Assembly (NCBI GenBank): GCA_046074525.1
Contig: JBJTOK010000066.1
Location: 1 to 64,000, forward strand
Direction: 5' to 3'
Source of the DNA: JAHEZL01 sp046074525
GTDB lineage: Bacteria > Bacteroidota > Bacteroidia > Flavobacteriales_C > GCA-002722245
Length of the DNA: 64,000 bases
Below the pieces are notes generated by a model, which searched no databases, was not told the DNA's origin, and saw nothing but the letters and a program-made list of their open reading frames with translations. The translations under genes were made by a program, and so were the position numbers. Of the stretch, positions 1 to 8,103 are shown in pieces; positions within the stretch are counted from its first letter, which is position 1, and every line of letters starts with the position of its first letter.

Positions 1-816
1 CTTCCCGACGGCGCCGGTTTATCGTCGTCGGCAGCCCTTGAAGTACTCACTACTTATTTTCTGCTTGAACTTTCGGGACAAGAAATGTCGCGCCCGCAAA
101 TCGCCCGCTTCTGTCAAAAGGTGGAAAATGAATTCGTGAAAGTTTCCTGTGGCATCATGGATCAGTTTTCTGTAGCGATGGGAAAAGAAAACTCAGCTAT
201 ACTCCTTAACTGTACCAGTCTTGAATACCAGTACATTCCTCTCGACCTGGAAAATTACAGTCTGGTCATCATGAATACCAATAAAAAAAGAGAACTCGCT
301 TCTTCAAAATACAACGAACGCAAAAAAGAATGCGACAACGCTTTAGCCCTTCTCAATGAATTCGGAAGCTTCCCTAACCTTTGTGCAGCACCGATTGAAC
401 TCGCAGAAAAACTCAAAGATCCCATCCTGAAAAAAAGAGCGCTTCATGTTATCTCCGAAAACCAACGCGTACTGGAAGCTGTGGATGCATTGAAAAATAA
501 GGACATTGCAAAGTTCGGAGCGCTGCTCACCAGTTCTCATTTATCGCTGCAACACTATTATGAAGTGAGCGGACTCGAATTAGACACCATAGTGCTTGAA
601 GCTTTAAAAATAAAGGGATGCATCGGCGCACGGATGACTGGCGCCGGCTTTGGTGGCTGTGCGCTCGCACTCGTGGAAAAAAATGAAGTAGAAATCTTCA
701 AACAAAAACTGTCGGCGATTTACTACCACAAAACCCATCTTATTCCTTCTTTCTACGAAAGTAAAATCAGTGATGGCGTGAAAGAAATACTTGCTAAGTC
801 GGAAATCCTATCTTAA
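1..816 (+). CDS. galK: Galactokinase, C-terminal part (5' end outside window)
   Basis: Phosphorylates galactose to galactose-1-phosphate in the Leloir pathway (cytoplasm, GHMP kinase family). The frame is open from base 1, so the start lies outside; 271 residues are visible. The GHMP ATP-binding loop (PDGAGLSSSAA) is at visible residues 2-12, the region of the usual catalytic Asp (GIMDQFSVAMG) near residue 52, and the C-terminal glycine motif (GARMTGAGFGG) near residue 210. The full protein is normally about 380 residues, so roughly the first 110 are missing. The next gene begins 20 bp downstream on the same strand and encodes a sugar symporter, followed by a beta-galactosidase, which fits a galactose/galactoside-use operon. 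Family assignment is firm. Confidence 0.93.
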   Translation, partial: LPDGAGLSSSAALEVLTTYFLLELSGQEMSRPQIARFCQKVENEFVKVSCGIMDQFSVAMGKENSAILLNCTSLEYQYIPLDLENYSLVIMNTNKKRELASSKYNERKKECDNALALLNEFGSFPNLCAAPIELAEKLKDPILKKRALHVISENQRVLEAVDALKNKDIAKFGALLTSSHLSLQHYYEVSGLELDTIVLEALKIKGCIGARMTGAGFGGCALALVEKNEVEIFKQKLSAIYYHKTHLIPSFYESKISDGVKEILAKSEILS

Positions 817-836
817 CTTAATGTAAAAAACACACT

Positions 837-2408
837 ATGACTTTTTCTACATTAGATCTTATCATATTCACAGGATACTGCTTGCTTATCATTACGGTAG
901 CACTATGGGTATCACGCAAAAAAAAGGGCGAGGAAAAAAATACCAAAGATTACTTTCTTGCAGGAAATAGCTTGCCATGGTGGGCAATCGGCACTTCATT
1001 AATTGCGGCAAATATTTCAGCCGAACAGCTAATTGGGATGACCGGCGACGGATTCACCATGGGTATTGCCATCGCAAGCTACGAATGGATGGCCGCTATT
1101 ACCCTTATTGTCGTTGGAAAATTCTTCCTTCCTATTTTCCTTGAAAAGAAGATTTACTCCATGCCCCAGTTCCTGGAAATACGCTACGACTCCAGGGTAA
1201 AAACCATACTGGCCTTATTATGGTTAACACTGTACATCTTTGTAAACCTTACCTCCATCATGTATCTCGGTGGTGTTTGCATTGAACAGGTCTTCGGTAT
1301 TCCGCTTCAATATGCCATTATCGGCATTGCTGTCTTTTCTGCTTTCTACACTATTATCGGAGGATTGAAGGCCATTGCTTACACCGATTTTATACAGGTG
1401 GGCTTTCTAATTGTGGGCGGACTAATCACTACATCGCTTGCCCTTGATCATTTTTCGGGAGGCGCCGGATTCCTTGGAGGAATGCAACAGGTGTATGAAC
1501 AATTCCCTGAAAAATTCCATATGATTTTCGATGAAAGCAGTAAATACCACGCCTCTCTCCCGGGAGTACTTGGCGTATTTGTTTGTCTCTGGATAGTGAA
1601 TCTTAATTACTGGGGCTTCAATCAATACATCACACAACGTGCGCTGGCTGCCAAAAATTTAAAAGAAGCGCAAAAAGGAGTTATACTGGCCTCCTTCCTC
1701 AAAATCCTGATGCCCATGATTGTGGTGGTTCCGGGAATTATTGCTTTTGCGCTCAAAGCCCCGCTCACAGAGGAAGGAAAAGATCAGGTATATCCATGGT
1801 TACTGAACAGTTATCTGTTCCCGGGAATCAAAGGCGTTGTTTTTGCCGCGCTGGTAGCCGCTATTGTAGGATCTCTCAGCAGCAAAACCAACAGCATCGC
1901 CACCATCTTTACCATGGATATTTTTAAACCTGTATTCGGAAAACAAATGAGTGAAGGCAAACTCGTGAATGTAGGCAGGATATGTACTCTCGTCTCTTTG
2001 GTTATTGCTGTGTTCCTGGCGCCCTTCATCAATCTTTTCCAGGGAGGCTTCCAGTTCATCCAGGAATTCACGGGTTTTTTCAGTCCGGGTATCTTCGTGA
2101 TTTTTGTTTTCGGACTCTTCTGGAAAAGGGCCAATACACAGGGTGCCCTGGCGGTTGCCATTTGCACCCTTCCCGTAAGTTTAATCCTTTATTTCTATGC
2201 CGATGGTTTGCCTTTTCTTTACAGAATTATGATCAGCTTTATCAGTTTATCTGCTATCATGATATTTATGGGACTCCGCGCAAAAACTGTCGACGAAAAC
2301 AAGGCTATCGCCCTATCTCCCTCTCTTTTCAAAACAGATAAAGCATTTAACACAGGAGCAATCATTGTCATATTCATCCTGATATTTTTATATACCTTTC
2401 TGTGGTAA
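837..2408 (+). CDS. Sodium/sugar symporter, SSS family (SGLT-like)
   Basis: Inner-membrane solute:sodium symporter of 523 residues, the usual size for this family, with about 14 hydrophobic segments. The N-terminal stretch (DYFLAGNSLPWWAIG, then ANISAEQLIGMTGDGF) and the mid-protein GFNQYITQRALAAKN are typical of sugar transporters of the SGLT/vSGLT branch. It lies between galK and a GH42 beta-galactosidase, so galactose or a small galactoside is the most likely substrate; this is inferred from context. The start ATG lies 20 bp after galK, and the end slightly overlaps the region before the next gene's ATG, consistent with one transcript. The family is certain, the exact sugar is not. Confidence 0.9.
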   Translation: MTFSTLDLIIFTGYCLLIITVALWVSRKKKGEEKNTKDYFLAGNSLPWWAIGTSLIAANISAEQLIGMTGDGFTMGIAIASYEWMAAITLIVVGKFFLPIFLEKKIYSMPQFLEIRYDSRVKTILALLWLTLYIFVNLTSIMYLGGVCIEQVFGIPLQYAIIGIAVFSAFYTIIGGLKAIAYTDFIQVGFLIVGGLITTSLALDHFSGGAGFLGGMQQVYEQFPEKFHMIFDESSKYHASLPGVLGVFVCLWIVNLNYWGFNQYITQRALAAKNLKEAQKGVILASFLKILMPMIVVVPGIIAFALKAPLTEEGKDQVYPWLLNSYLFPGIKGVVFAALVAAIVGSLSSKTNSIATIFTMDIFKPVFGKQMSEGKLVNVGRICTLVSLVIAVFLAPFINLFQGGFQFIQEFTGFFSPGIFVIFVFGLFWKRANTQGALAVAICTLPVSLILYFYADGLPFLYRIMISFISLSAIMIFMGLRAKTVDENKAIALSPSLFKTDKAFNTGAIIVIFILIFLYTFLW

Positions 2409-2422
2409 AAAATCATATACAA

Positions 2423-4543
2423 ATGAATAAACTTTTCTTTTTCATTGCGACGCTATGTCTTCTTTCTGCTTGTGATACAACAGAATCACAACGCATAACT
2501 GAAAAAAAGAAAAATAGTTTTTTCTCCGAAAACATTCCTATCACAGTGGGTTGCTACTACTATCCCGAACAATGGCCTGAAAGCGATTGGGACAGGGATC
2601 TTCAAAATCTTTCGCAGCTGGGTTTTGAATTCACACACTTCGGGGAATTCGCCTGGGCACTGATGGAACCTGAAGAGGGAAAATATGACTTCACCTGGCT
2701 TGACAAAGCCATTGATATTGCAGCAAAACACAAATTAAAAGTGATTCTTTGCACGCCTTCTGCCGCGCCACCCGCATGGCTGGTGCAAAAACATCCCGAA
2801 ATTTTAATGCAGAATGAAGATGGGAAAATCATGCAGCACGGCTCGCGACAACAAGGATCATGGTCGAGTAAAATCTACATGAAATACATCTCAAAGATCG
2901 TCGCCGAGCTGGCCAAGAGATATGGCAACGACGAACGCATCTGGGGATGGCAACTGGATAACGAACCTTCTCATTATGGCTTTCCTTATGATTATAACGC
3001 CGCCTCCCAGGAAGCTTTTGCGCTTTGGCTGACAAACAAATATCAACATATTGATTCCCTGAATACCCGCTGGGGCAACAACTTCTGGAGTCAGCGTTAC
3101 AGCGACTTTTCACAAATCAGGATTCCCAACTCCAAGGAATTGGTACAACCTGCAAATCCGCATGCCTTACTTGACTTTCAGGAATTCACCAACGCACAAC
3201 GAGGCATTTTTCTTCGGGAGCAAGTGATCACATTACGCGAACACATTTCTTCACAGCAATTCATTACCAGCAATTACATGATGCAGATGCCCCATCACGA
3301 TCCATGGGTGAATAAAGAAGATCTTGATTTCGCCTCTTACACCAACTACCCTGTAAATTCTTATTCGGAAGTAGAAAGCGGTGAGCTTGGTTTCCGTTTG
3401 GGCAGCGGACGAGATTTGGCTTTGACTCACGATTTCTACCAATCGGTGAATGGCATCACGGGGATTATGGAACTGCAGCCCGGACAAGTGAACTGGGGCC
3501 ACTACAATGCGCAACCGCTTCCCGGAGCAGTGCGCATGTGGGCCTGGCATACTTTCGCGCTGGGTGCAAAATTCATTTGTACTTACCGCTACCGTCAGCC
3601 TCTCAGCGGCAATGAACAATACCATTCGGGCATCATGCAAACCGATGGCACCTCGCTTTCCCGCGGAGGAGAGGAATATGTACAGTTTATAAAGGAGGTA
3701 AAGGAAATCGAAAAGCTCTATAAAGGCGCCACGTCGAAACAACAAAAGTCAGGTATCTGGTGGGATCAGCGCAGCATGCTGGATCTTTACAATTTCCCCC
3801 ACAACAAAAACTGGTCGGCAACGAATGAGATCTATCGCTACTATACAAGCATTAAATCCTTTGCGCTGCCTGTCACTTTTATCAACCAGATTCCCGATCC
3901 TGAAGATGTTCCTGTGCTATTGATTCCATCTGTGCAACTGGTGAATGAAGAAATGATCACCGAGTGGAAAAAATATGCAGAAGCCGGAGGAACTCTAATC
4001 ATCACTCCGCGCACCGCACAAAAAAACCGCGATGGCCATATCTGGGAACTGAAGAACCAGGAAATGCTTAAACCACTTATTGGCACCAGCATTTTATTCA
4101 ACGATCATTTGCCTTCTTCCCAAAAAGCAACAGTTGAAATGGCCCGTAAATTTTACGAATGGAACAGCTGGGGAGAAATCATCGATTTGAAAAAAGACAG
4201 CACCGATGTTGAAATTCTGGCCAGTCATTCCAACCAGTTTTACGCCGGCAAAGCGGCTTGTGTGTCGCGGACTATGGGTAAAGGAAAAGTGATTTACATT
4301 GGCGTATCCAGCATTTCGGGAGAGCTGGAAAAAGCCATCCTGAAAAAGTCTTTTACCAATGCTGGTTTAATTCTCAATGAACTCCCTCCTTTCGTTTACC
4401 AGGAAAAGCGCGGCAACCTCACTATTACTGTCAATTACTCCTCCATTAGCCATAGCCTTGAAATTCCCGGAAACGCAAAAATAGTGCTGGGCGAAAAAGT
4501 ATTAAAGCCGGGCAGCGTCACGATTTGGATGAATTCTTTGTAA
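2423..4543 (+). CDS. Beta-galactosidase, GH42 family, lipoprotein
   Basis: Hydrolyses terminal beta-galactosides. The GH42 (beta/alpha)8 barrel begins near residue 30 (GCYYYPEQWPESDWDRDL). The acid/base glutamate is in QLDNEPSHYG and the probable nucleophile in IMELQPGQVNWG; a trimerisation-like and a small C-terminal beta domain follow. An upstream in-frame GTG at 2402 exists, but the ATG at 2423 gives a clean lipoprotein signal (MNKLFFFIATLCLLSAC) with the lipidated Cys at residue 17; 706 residues in all. The acidic residue right after the Cys is compatible with surface export in Bacteroidota, which is inference. GH42 enzymes are often cytoplasmic, so a lipid-anchored form that releases galactose outside the cytoplasm for the neighbouring symporter and galK makes sense here. 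Confidence 0.92.
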   Translation: MNKLFFFIATLCLLSACDTTESQRITEKKKNSFFSENIPITVGCYYYPEQWPESDWDRDLQNLSQLGFEFTHFGEFAWALMEPEEGKYDFTWLDKAIDIAAKHKLKVILCTPSAAPPAWLVQKHPEILMQNEDGKIMQHGSRQQGSWSSKIYMKYISKIVAELAKRYGNDERIWGWQLDNEPSHYGFPYDYNAASQEAFALWLTNKYQHIDSLNTRWGNNFWSQRYSDFSQIRIPNSKELVQPANPHALLDFQEFTNAQRGIFLREQVITLREHISSQQFITSNYMMQMPHHDPWVNKEDLDFASYTNYPVNSYSEVESGELGFRLGSGRDLALTHDFYQSVNGITGIMELQPGQVNWGHYNAQPLPGAVRMWAWHTFALGAKFICTYRYRQPLSGNEQYHSGIMQTDGTSLSRGGEEYVQFIKEVKEIEKLYKGATSKQQKSGIWWDQRSMLDLYNFPHNKNWSATNEIYRYYTSIKSFALPVTFINQIPDPEDVPVLLIPSVQLVNEEMITEWKKYAEAGGTLIITPRTAQKNRDGHIWELKNQEMLKPLIGTSILFNDHLPSSQKATVEMARKFYEWNSWGEIIDLKKDSTDVEILASHSNQFYAGKAACVSRTMGKGKVIYIGVSSISGELEKAILKKSFTNAGLILNELPPFVYQEKRGNLTITVNYSSISHSLEIPGNAKIVLGEKVLKPGSVTIWMNSL

Positions 4544-4632
4544 CAAATCTACAGTCCGGCGTTAATAAATTTCAGAAACAGCTGGAATAAGGTGGCTTGA
4601 AAATTGTCTACCTTCCATCAAAATTTATATCC

Positions 4633-5733
4633 ATGAAGCGATTACTTCTTCTTTCAGCCCTTTTGCTGAACCTGGTGCTTTCCGCGCAAACACCCACCAA
4701 CCAGCCTGATGCCGATGGCAAGAAACATGGCAAATGGGTGGAAAAACACAAAAACGGCAAAAAGAAGTACACCGGTCAGTTTGAACACGGAGTCCCTGTA
4801 GGGGAATTCAAATATTACAGCGCCGAAAACGGAAAGCTCACTTCACAACTCAACTACTTTAACGATGGTAAACAGGCCGCTGCCTATATGTATTATCCTA
4901 CGGGGAAGGTAATGGCTTCGGGAAAATATTATGAGCATAAGAAAGACAGTCTGTGGACTTATTACAACCAGGACGGAGTATTGCTATCGCAGGAAACCTA
5001 CTACCGGGGGATTAAGGAAGGAGAATGGAAAGTGTATTCCGACAATGGTAAACTCTCTTCTACCGAAACATGGAAAAACGACGTGAAAGAAGGTCCGGTT
5101 ACCGAATATTCCTACGAAGGAGTCCTCATCAAAAAAGGGAATTTTGTAAACAATAAGCCCGACGGACTTTTCATGACTTACTATCCCAATACCGTTACCG
5201 CTTCTATAGGCCGCTATAAAAACGGGGTGAAAGACGGGGAATGGCTTTACCGCAGTTTTCAAGGCGAAGAAGAGAACAAGGAAATTTACGAAAACGGACA
5301 AATCGTATACACCACCCAGCCACGCATTGCTTACTGGGATACATCCAATACCATTATCAGGAGCAAAGAAGTGTACAACCTCGACCGCACCACGAATTAC
5401 ATTTGTTTTTACCCGGCAGGAAGAATTCAGCGCGAAGGTCATTTTTACAAGAATGCCAAGCACGGCGAATGGAAATACTTCAGTGAAAAGGGAGAGCTTG
5501 ATTCGATAATTATCTTTAATGAAGGCAACCGTGAGGGAATTTCACAGACTTATTCAGGAGGGAAGTTATCCAAAAAAATGGAGTATCTTCACGGAGTGCT
5601 GAATGGGGTTTATGAGGAGTATTATCCTGATGGCTCAAAAATGGTGCAGGGCACATATAACAAAGGCAAAAAACAGGGAACATGGAAATATTTCAACCAG
5701 CAGGGAGCCGTACTCAGGGAAGAAAAATATTAA
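4633..5733 (+). CDS. Exported MORN-repeat (YwqK-like) protein
   Basis: A 366-residue protein with a signal peptide (MKRLLLLSALLLNLVLSAQT) followed by about twelve MORN-type repeats of roughly 23 residues, each built around a G-x-W/F-x-x-Y...G core, for example KEGEWKVYSDNGKL and KHGEWKYFSEKGEL. Such repeats form elongated beta hairpin stacks, and proteins of this kind are abundant in Bacteroidota, usually annotated as YwqK-family antitoxin-like. There is no adjacent toxin gene, so an antitoxin role is not supported. The ATG at 4633 was preferred over a TTG at 4597 because it begins the signal peptide. The last 52 bp overlap the next gene, which points to co-translation. Function unknown, probably periplasmic or on the outer membrane. 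Confidence 0.85.
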   Translation: MKRLLLLSALLLNLVLSAQTPTNQPDADGKKHGKWVEKHKNGKKKYTGQFEHGVPVGEFKYYSAENGKLTSQLNYFNDGKQAAAYMYYPTGKVMASGKYYEHKKDSLWTYYNQDGVLLSQETYYRGIKEGEWKVYSDNGKLSSTETWKNDVKEGPVTEYSYEGVLIKKGNFVNNKPDGLFMTYYPNTVTASIGRYKNGVKDGEWLYRSFQGEEENKEIYENGQIVYTTQPRIAYWDTSNTIIRSKEVYNLDRTTNYICFYPAGRIQREGHFYKNAKHGEWKYFSEKGELDSIIIFNEGNREGISQTYSGGKLSKKMEYLHGVLNGVYEEYYPDGSKMVQGTYNKGKKQGTWKYFNQQGAVLREEKY

Positions 5734-6422
5734 TTCTTCTTGCTATTGTCTTTCTGTTCGCCGCTTCCTGCAAAAAAGGGGGAGAACTGGTGGTTGAATC
5801 AGGACGCGAATATATTCCGGTAAAAACCGGCAACTACATCATCTATCATGTTGATTCCATTCATTTTGATGACTTCACCGAAAAATCAGATACTTTTTCC
5901 TTTCAGCTGAAAGAAGAAATCGGTGCTGCCTTCACCGACGCAACAGGCAATACTTCCTACCAACTCAAACGATACACCCGCGCCGATACCGGCAATGCCG
6001 ACGCGCTGCCATGGACACTCAGGAAGATATGGTATGTCACCAAACTTGATTCCCGCTATGAAAGAGTGGAAGAAAGCTATCGCTACACCCGATTGGAATT
6101 TCCTGCCAGCGAAGGTGGCACATGGAATGGTAATGCTTTTAATAACAACGAGGAATGGGATTACACTTACAAGAATGTTCATAAGCCCACAACCCTTAAA
6201 TCCAATATGTGGGATTCCACCCTTACCGTTATCCAGATTGATGACGATCTGCTGATCTCCAAAAAGTACTATAAGGAGATCTACGCTAAAAATGTCGGAC
6301 TCGTTTATCGTGGTTACATCGATGTGGCTTCACAGGATATTGGCTCCGGTAAGCCCATCATGGAAAGAATAGAAAAAGGAGATATTTACGACCAGTTCTA
6401 TGTATCGCACGGAAGTAATTAA
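5682..6422 (+). CDS. Uncharacterised lipoprotein
   Basis: A 246-residue lipoprotein of unknown function. The ATG at 5682 lies inside the end of the preceding gene and gives a 16-residue polar lead before the hydrophobic core (ILILLAIVFLFAASC); the lipobox Cys is at residue 30. No better start exists closer to the signal. The mature part starts with a stretch reading VKTGNYIIYHVDS and later has AKNVGLVYRGY. The same two landmarks (PGSYWVYQDS and KNVGLIKY) occur in the lipoprotein at 50846-51385, so the two appear to belong to one family. It overlaps the MORN protein by 52 bp upstream and the subtilase by 23 bp downstream, so the three genes are probably translated from one message. Confidence 0.8.
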   Translation: MEIFQPAGSRTQGRKILILLAIVFLFAASCKKGGELVVESGREYIPVKTGNYIIYHVDSIHFDDFTEKSDTFSFQLKEEIGAAFTDATGNTSYQLKRYTRADTGNADALPWTLRKIWYVTKLDSRYERVEESYRYTRLEFPASEGGTWNGNAFNNNEEWDYTYKNVHKPTTLKSNMWDSTLTVIQIDDDLLISKKYYKEIYAKNVGLVYRGYIDVASQDIGSGKPIMERIEKGDIYDQFYVSHGSN

Positions 6423-8064
6423 ATATTGCTTCCTTCTTCCTGTCTTCCTGCTATTTTCCCTGACAGGCTTTTCCCAGAATGCTTATTACTTTGAAATTGT
6501 TTTCAAGGAAAAAGGATCAGCCTTCAGCACTTCCAATCCCTCTGCTTTTTTAAGCGAACAATCCATTGAAAAAAAGAGCAAAAAAAAGATAGCTATTGAT
6601 GTCCTCGATTTCCCGCTGGATGAACAAAATCTGCAATCGCTCAGCAACTATCGCGATTCCATTACACACCGCTCCAAATGGAGAAATTCGGTGCTGATAA
6701 AAATCACCGATACTTCTGCTATCAACGGATTAAAAGCTCTAGGGAGCGTACAGTCGGTTACTTATTTTACAGCAAAAAAAATCACTTCAAATAAAAAACA
6801 GGAAGGTAGTGGTAAATTCAATACCGAAATAGATCTGCTGCCTTACACTTATGGCGCTGCGGCTAACCAACTGGAAATGCTGGGCGGACATTTCCTTCAT
6901 GAACGAGGTTACAATGGCGAAGGCATGGACATTGCTGTTTTTGACGCGGGATTCAATCCGGATTTCTACTCTGTAAAACTATCAATCAATGATCAGCTTT
7001 CGGCCAGCGGACAAATTAAGTACACCTGGGATTTCATCGATCACGATTCGCTGGTTTTTGAAAAAAATCCACACGGTGCCATGGTGCTTTCCGTGATGGG
7101 GATCGACAATAAGAAAATCATAGGTTCGGCCCCAAAAGCCAATTACTACCTTTTCATCACTGAAGACGACAACTCCGAAACCCTCCTGGAAGAATACAAT
7201 TGGCTTATGGCCGCTGAAAAGGCCGATAGCATTGGTGTGGATATCATCAACTCATCGCTGGGTTATTATGAATTCAATGATACGCTAACCAATCATCATT
7301 ACAAAGATATGGATGGCAAAACTACCCTCGTGGCGAAAGCGGCCAACACTGCAGCACACAAGGGTATCTTTGTTGTTTCCAGCGCTGGAAATGAAGCCCA
7401 AACACAATGGCAGCGCATCATTTCTCCTGCCGATGCCGATAGCGCACTGGCCGTAGGTGCTGTCAACGGCAACAGGAAATATGCTTTCTTCAGCTCCTTG
7501 GGGCCGGCTGCCGACGGCGATGTAAAGCCCAATGTTACTGCACAGGGACAAGGAACTGCCATCACTTTTTACAACAACATGTATGTGCGGGCCAACGGCA
7601 CTTCTTTTTCGGGACCTTTGATGGCGGGCGCTGCAGCCTGTTTATGGCAAGCTTTCCCTGAGCTGACTAACATGGAACTGAAAAAAGCAATTGAAGAAAG
7701 TGCGCATCTCTATCTTCAACCCGACAGTTTGATGGGCTATGGAATCCCTGATTTATTAAAGATTTACATGAACAGGGGCAGCACAGATCAATTCAAATAC
7801 AACGAAAGTATGCTGCTTTCACTTCGCAGCAATCCTTTTAAAGACAGGATAGGTGTTGAGTTGTATAGCGCCCAGAAAAAGGATTTCACCCTTCAGTTGC
7901 TGGATGTTAGCGGTCGACTCATTCGCGAGGAAAAACACAGCATTGAAGAAAACCAATATATCATCTTTGGCTTTGGTGATCTTGAGATACTTGCTCCCGG
8001 ACTTTACTTTTTCAGCGTTGCAGATGAAAACGGCGCTAAGGTTTGGAAAGTCGTGAAGGATTAA
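6400..8064 (+). CDS. Subtilisin-like serine protease (S8) with T9SS C-terminal domain
   Basis: Secreted serine protease of 554 residues. A signal peptide at residues 1-25 ends in GFSQ. The S8 triad is complete: Asp182 (AVFDAGF), His225 (NPHGAMVL) and Ser402 (NGTSFSGP), with the oxyanion Asn in SSAGNEA. Residues about 470-554 form a T9SS type A sorting domain, with SNPFKDRI at its start and APGLYFFSV near its end, so the protein should cross the outer membrane through the type IX system and be processed by PorU. There is little room for a propeptide beyond residues 26-150, which probably serve as the inhibitor I9-like region. It overlaps the upstream lipoprotein gene by 23 bp. Substrate unknown. 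Confidence 0.92.
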   Translation: MYRTEVIKYCFLLPVFLLFSLTGFSQNAYYFEIVFKEKGSAFSTSNPSAFLSEQSIEKKSKKKIAIDVLDFPLDEQNLQSLSNYRDSITHRSKWRNSVLIKITDTSAINGLKALGSVQSVTYFTAKKITSNKKQEGSGKFNTEIDLLPYTYGAAANQLEMLGGHFLHERGYNGEGMDIAVFDAGFNPDFYSVKLSINDQLSASGQIKYTWDFIDHDSLVFEKNPHGAMVLSVMGIDNKKIIGSAPKANYYLFITEDDNSETLLEEYNWLMAAEKADSIGVDIINSSLGYYEFNDTLTNHHYKDMDGKTTLVAKAANTAAHKGIFVVSSAGNEAQTQWQRIISPADADSALAVGAVNGNRKYAFFSSLGPAADGDVKPNVTAQGQGTAITFYNNMYVRANGTSFSGPLMAGAAACLWQAFPELTNMELKKAIEESAHLYLQPDSLMGYGIPDLLKIYMNRGSTDQFKYNESMLLSLRSNPFKDRIGVELYSAQKKDFTLQLLDVSGRLIREEKHSIEENQYIIFGFGDLEILAPGLYFFSVADENGAKVWKVVKD

Positions 8065-8091
8065 TATCTCCTGCAATTGCCGGGGAATTAC

Positions 8092-8099
8092 TATTTTTG
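8092..8099 (+). promoter_or_regulatory. -7 promoter box (TATTTTTG) directly before mtaB
   Basis: TATTTTTG matches the Bacteroidota -7 consensus TAnnTTTG. Only four bases separate it from the GTG start at 8104, so the transcript would begin at or next to the start codon and be leaderless. No convincing TTTG -33 element is seen 19 bp upstream. Confidence 0.55.
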
Positions 8100-8103
8100 C
8101 CTC

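Noticed and set aside
2402..2422. GTG at 2402 as start of the beta-galactosidase
   Set aside because: It would add seven polar residues before a perfect lipoprotein signal; the ATG at 2423 fits better.
4633..5733. MORN-repeat protein as a toxin-antitoxin antitoxin
   Set aside because: The YwqK label is common for such repeats, but no toxin gene is adjacent and the protein is exported.
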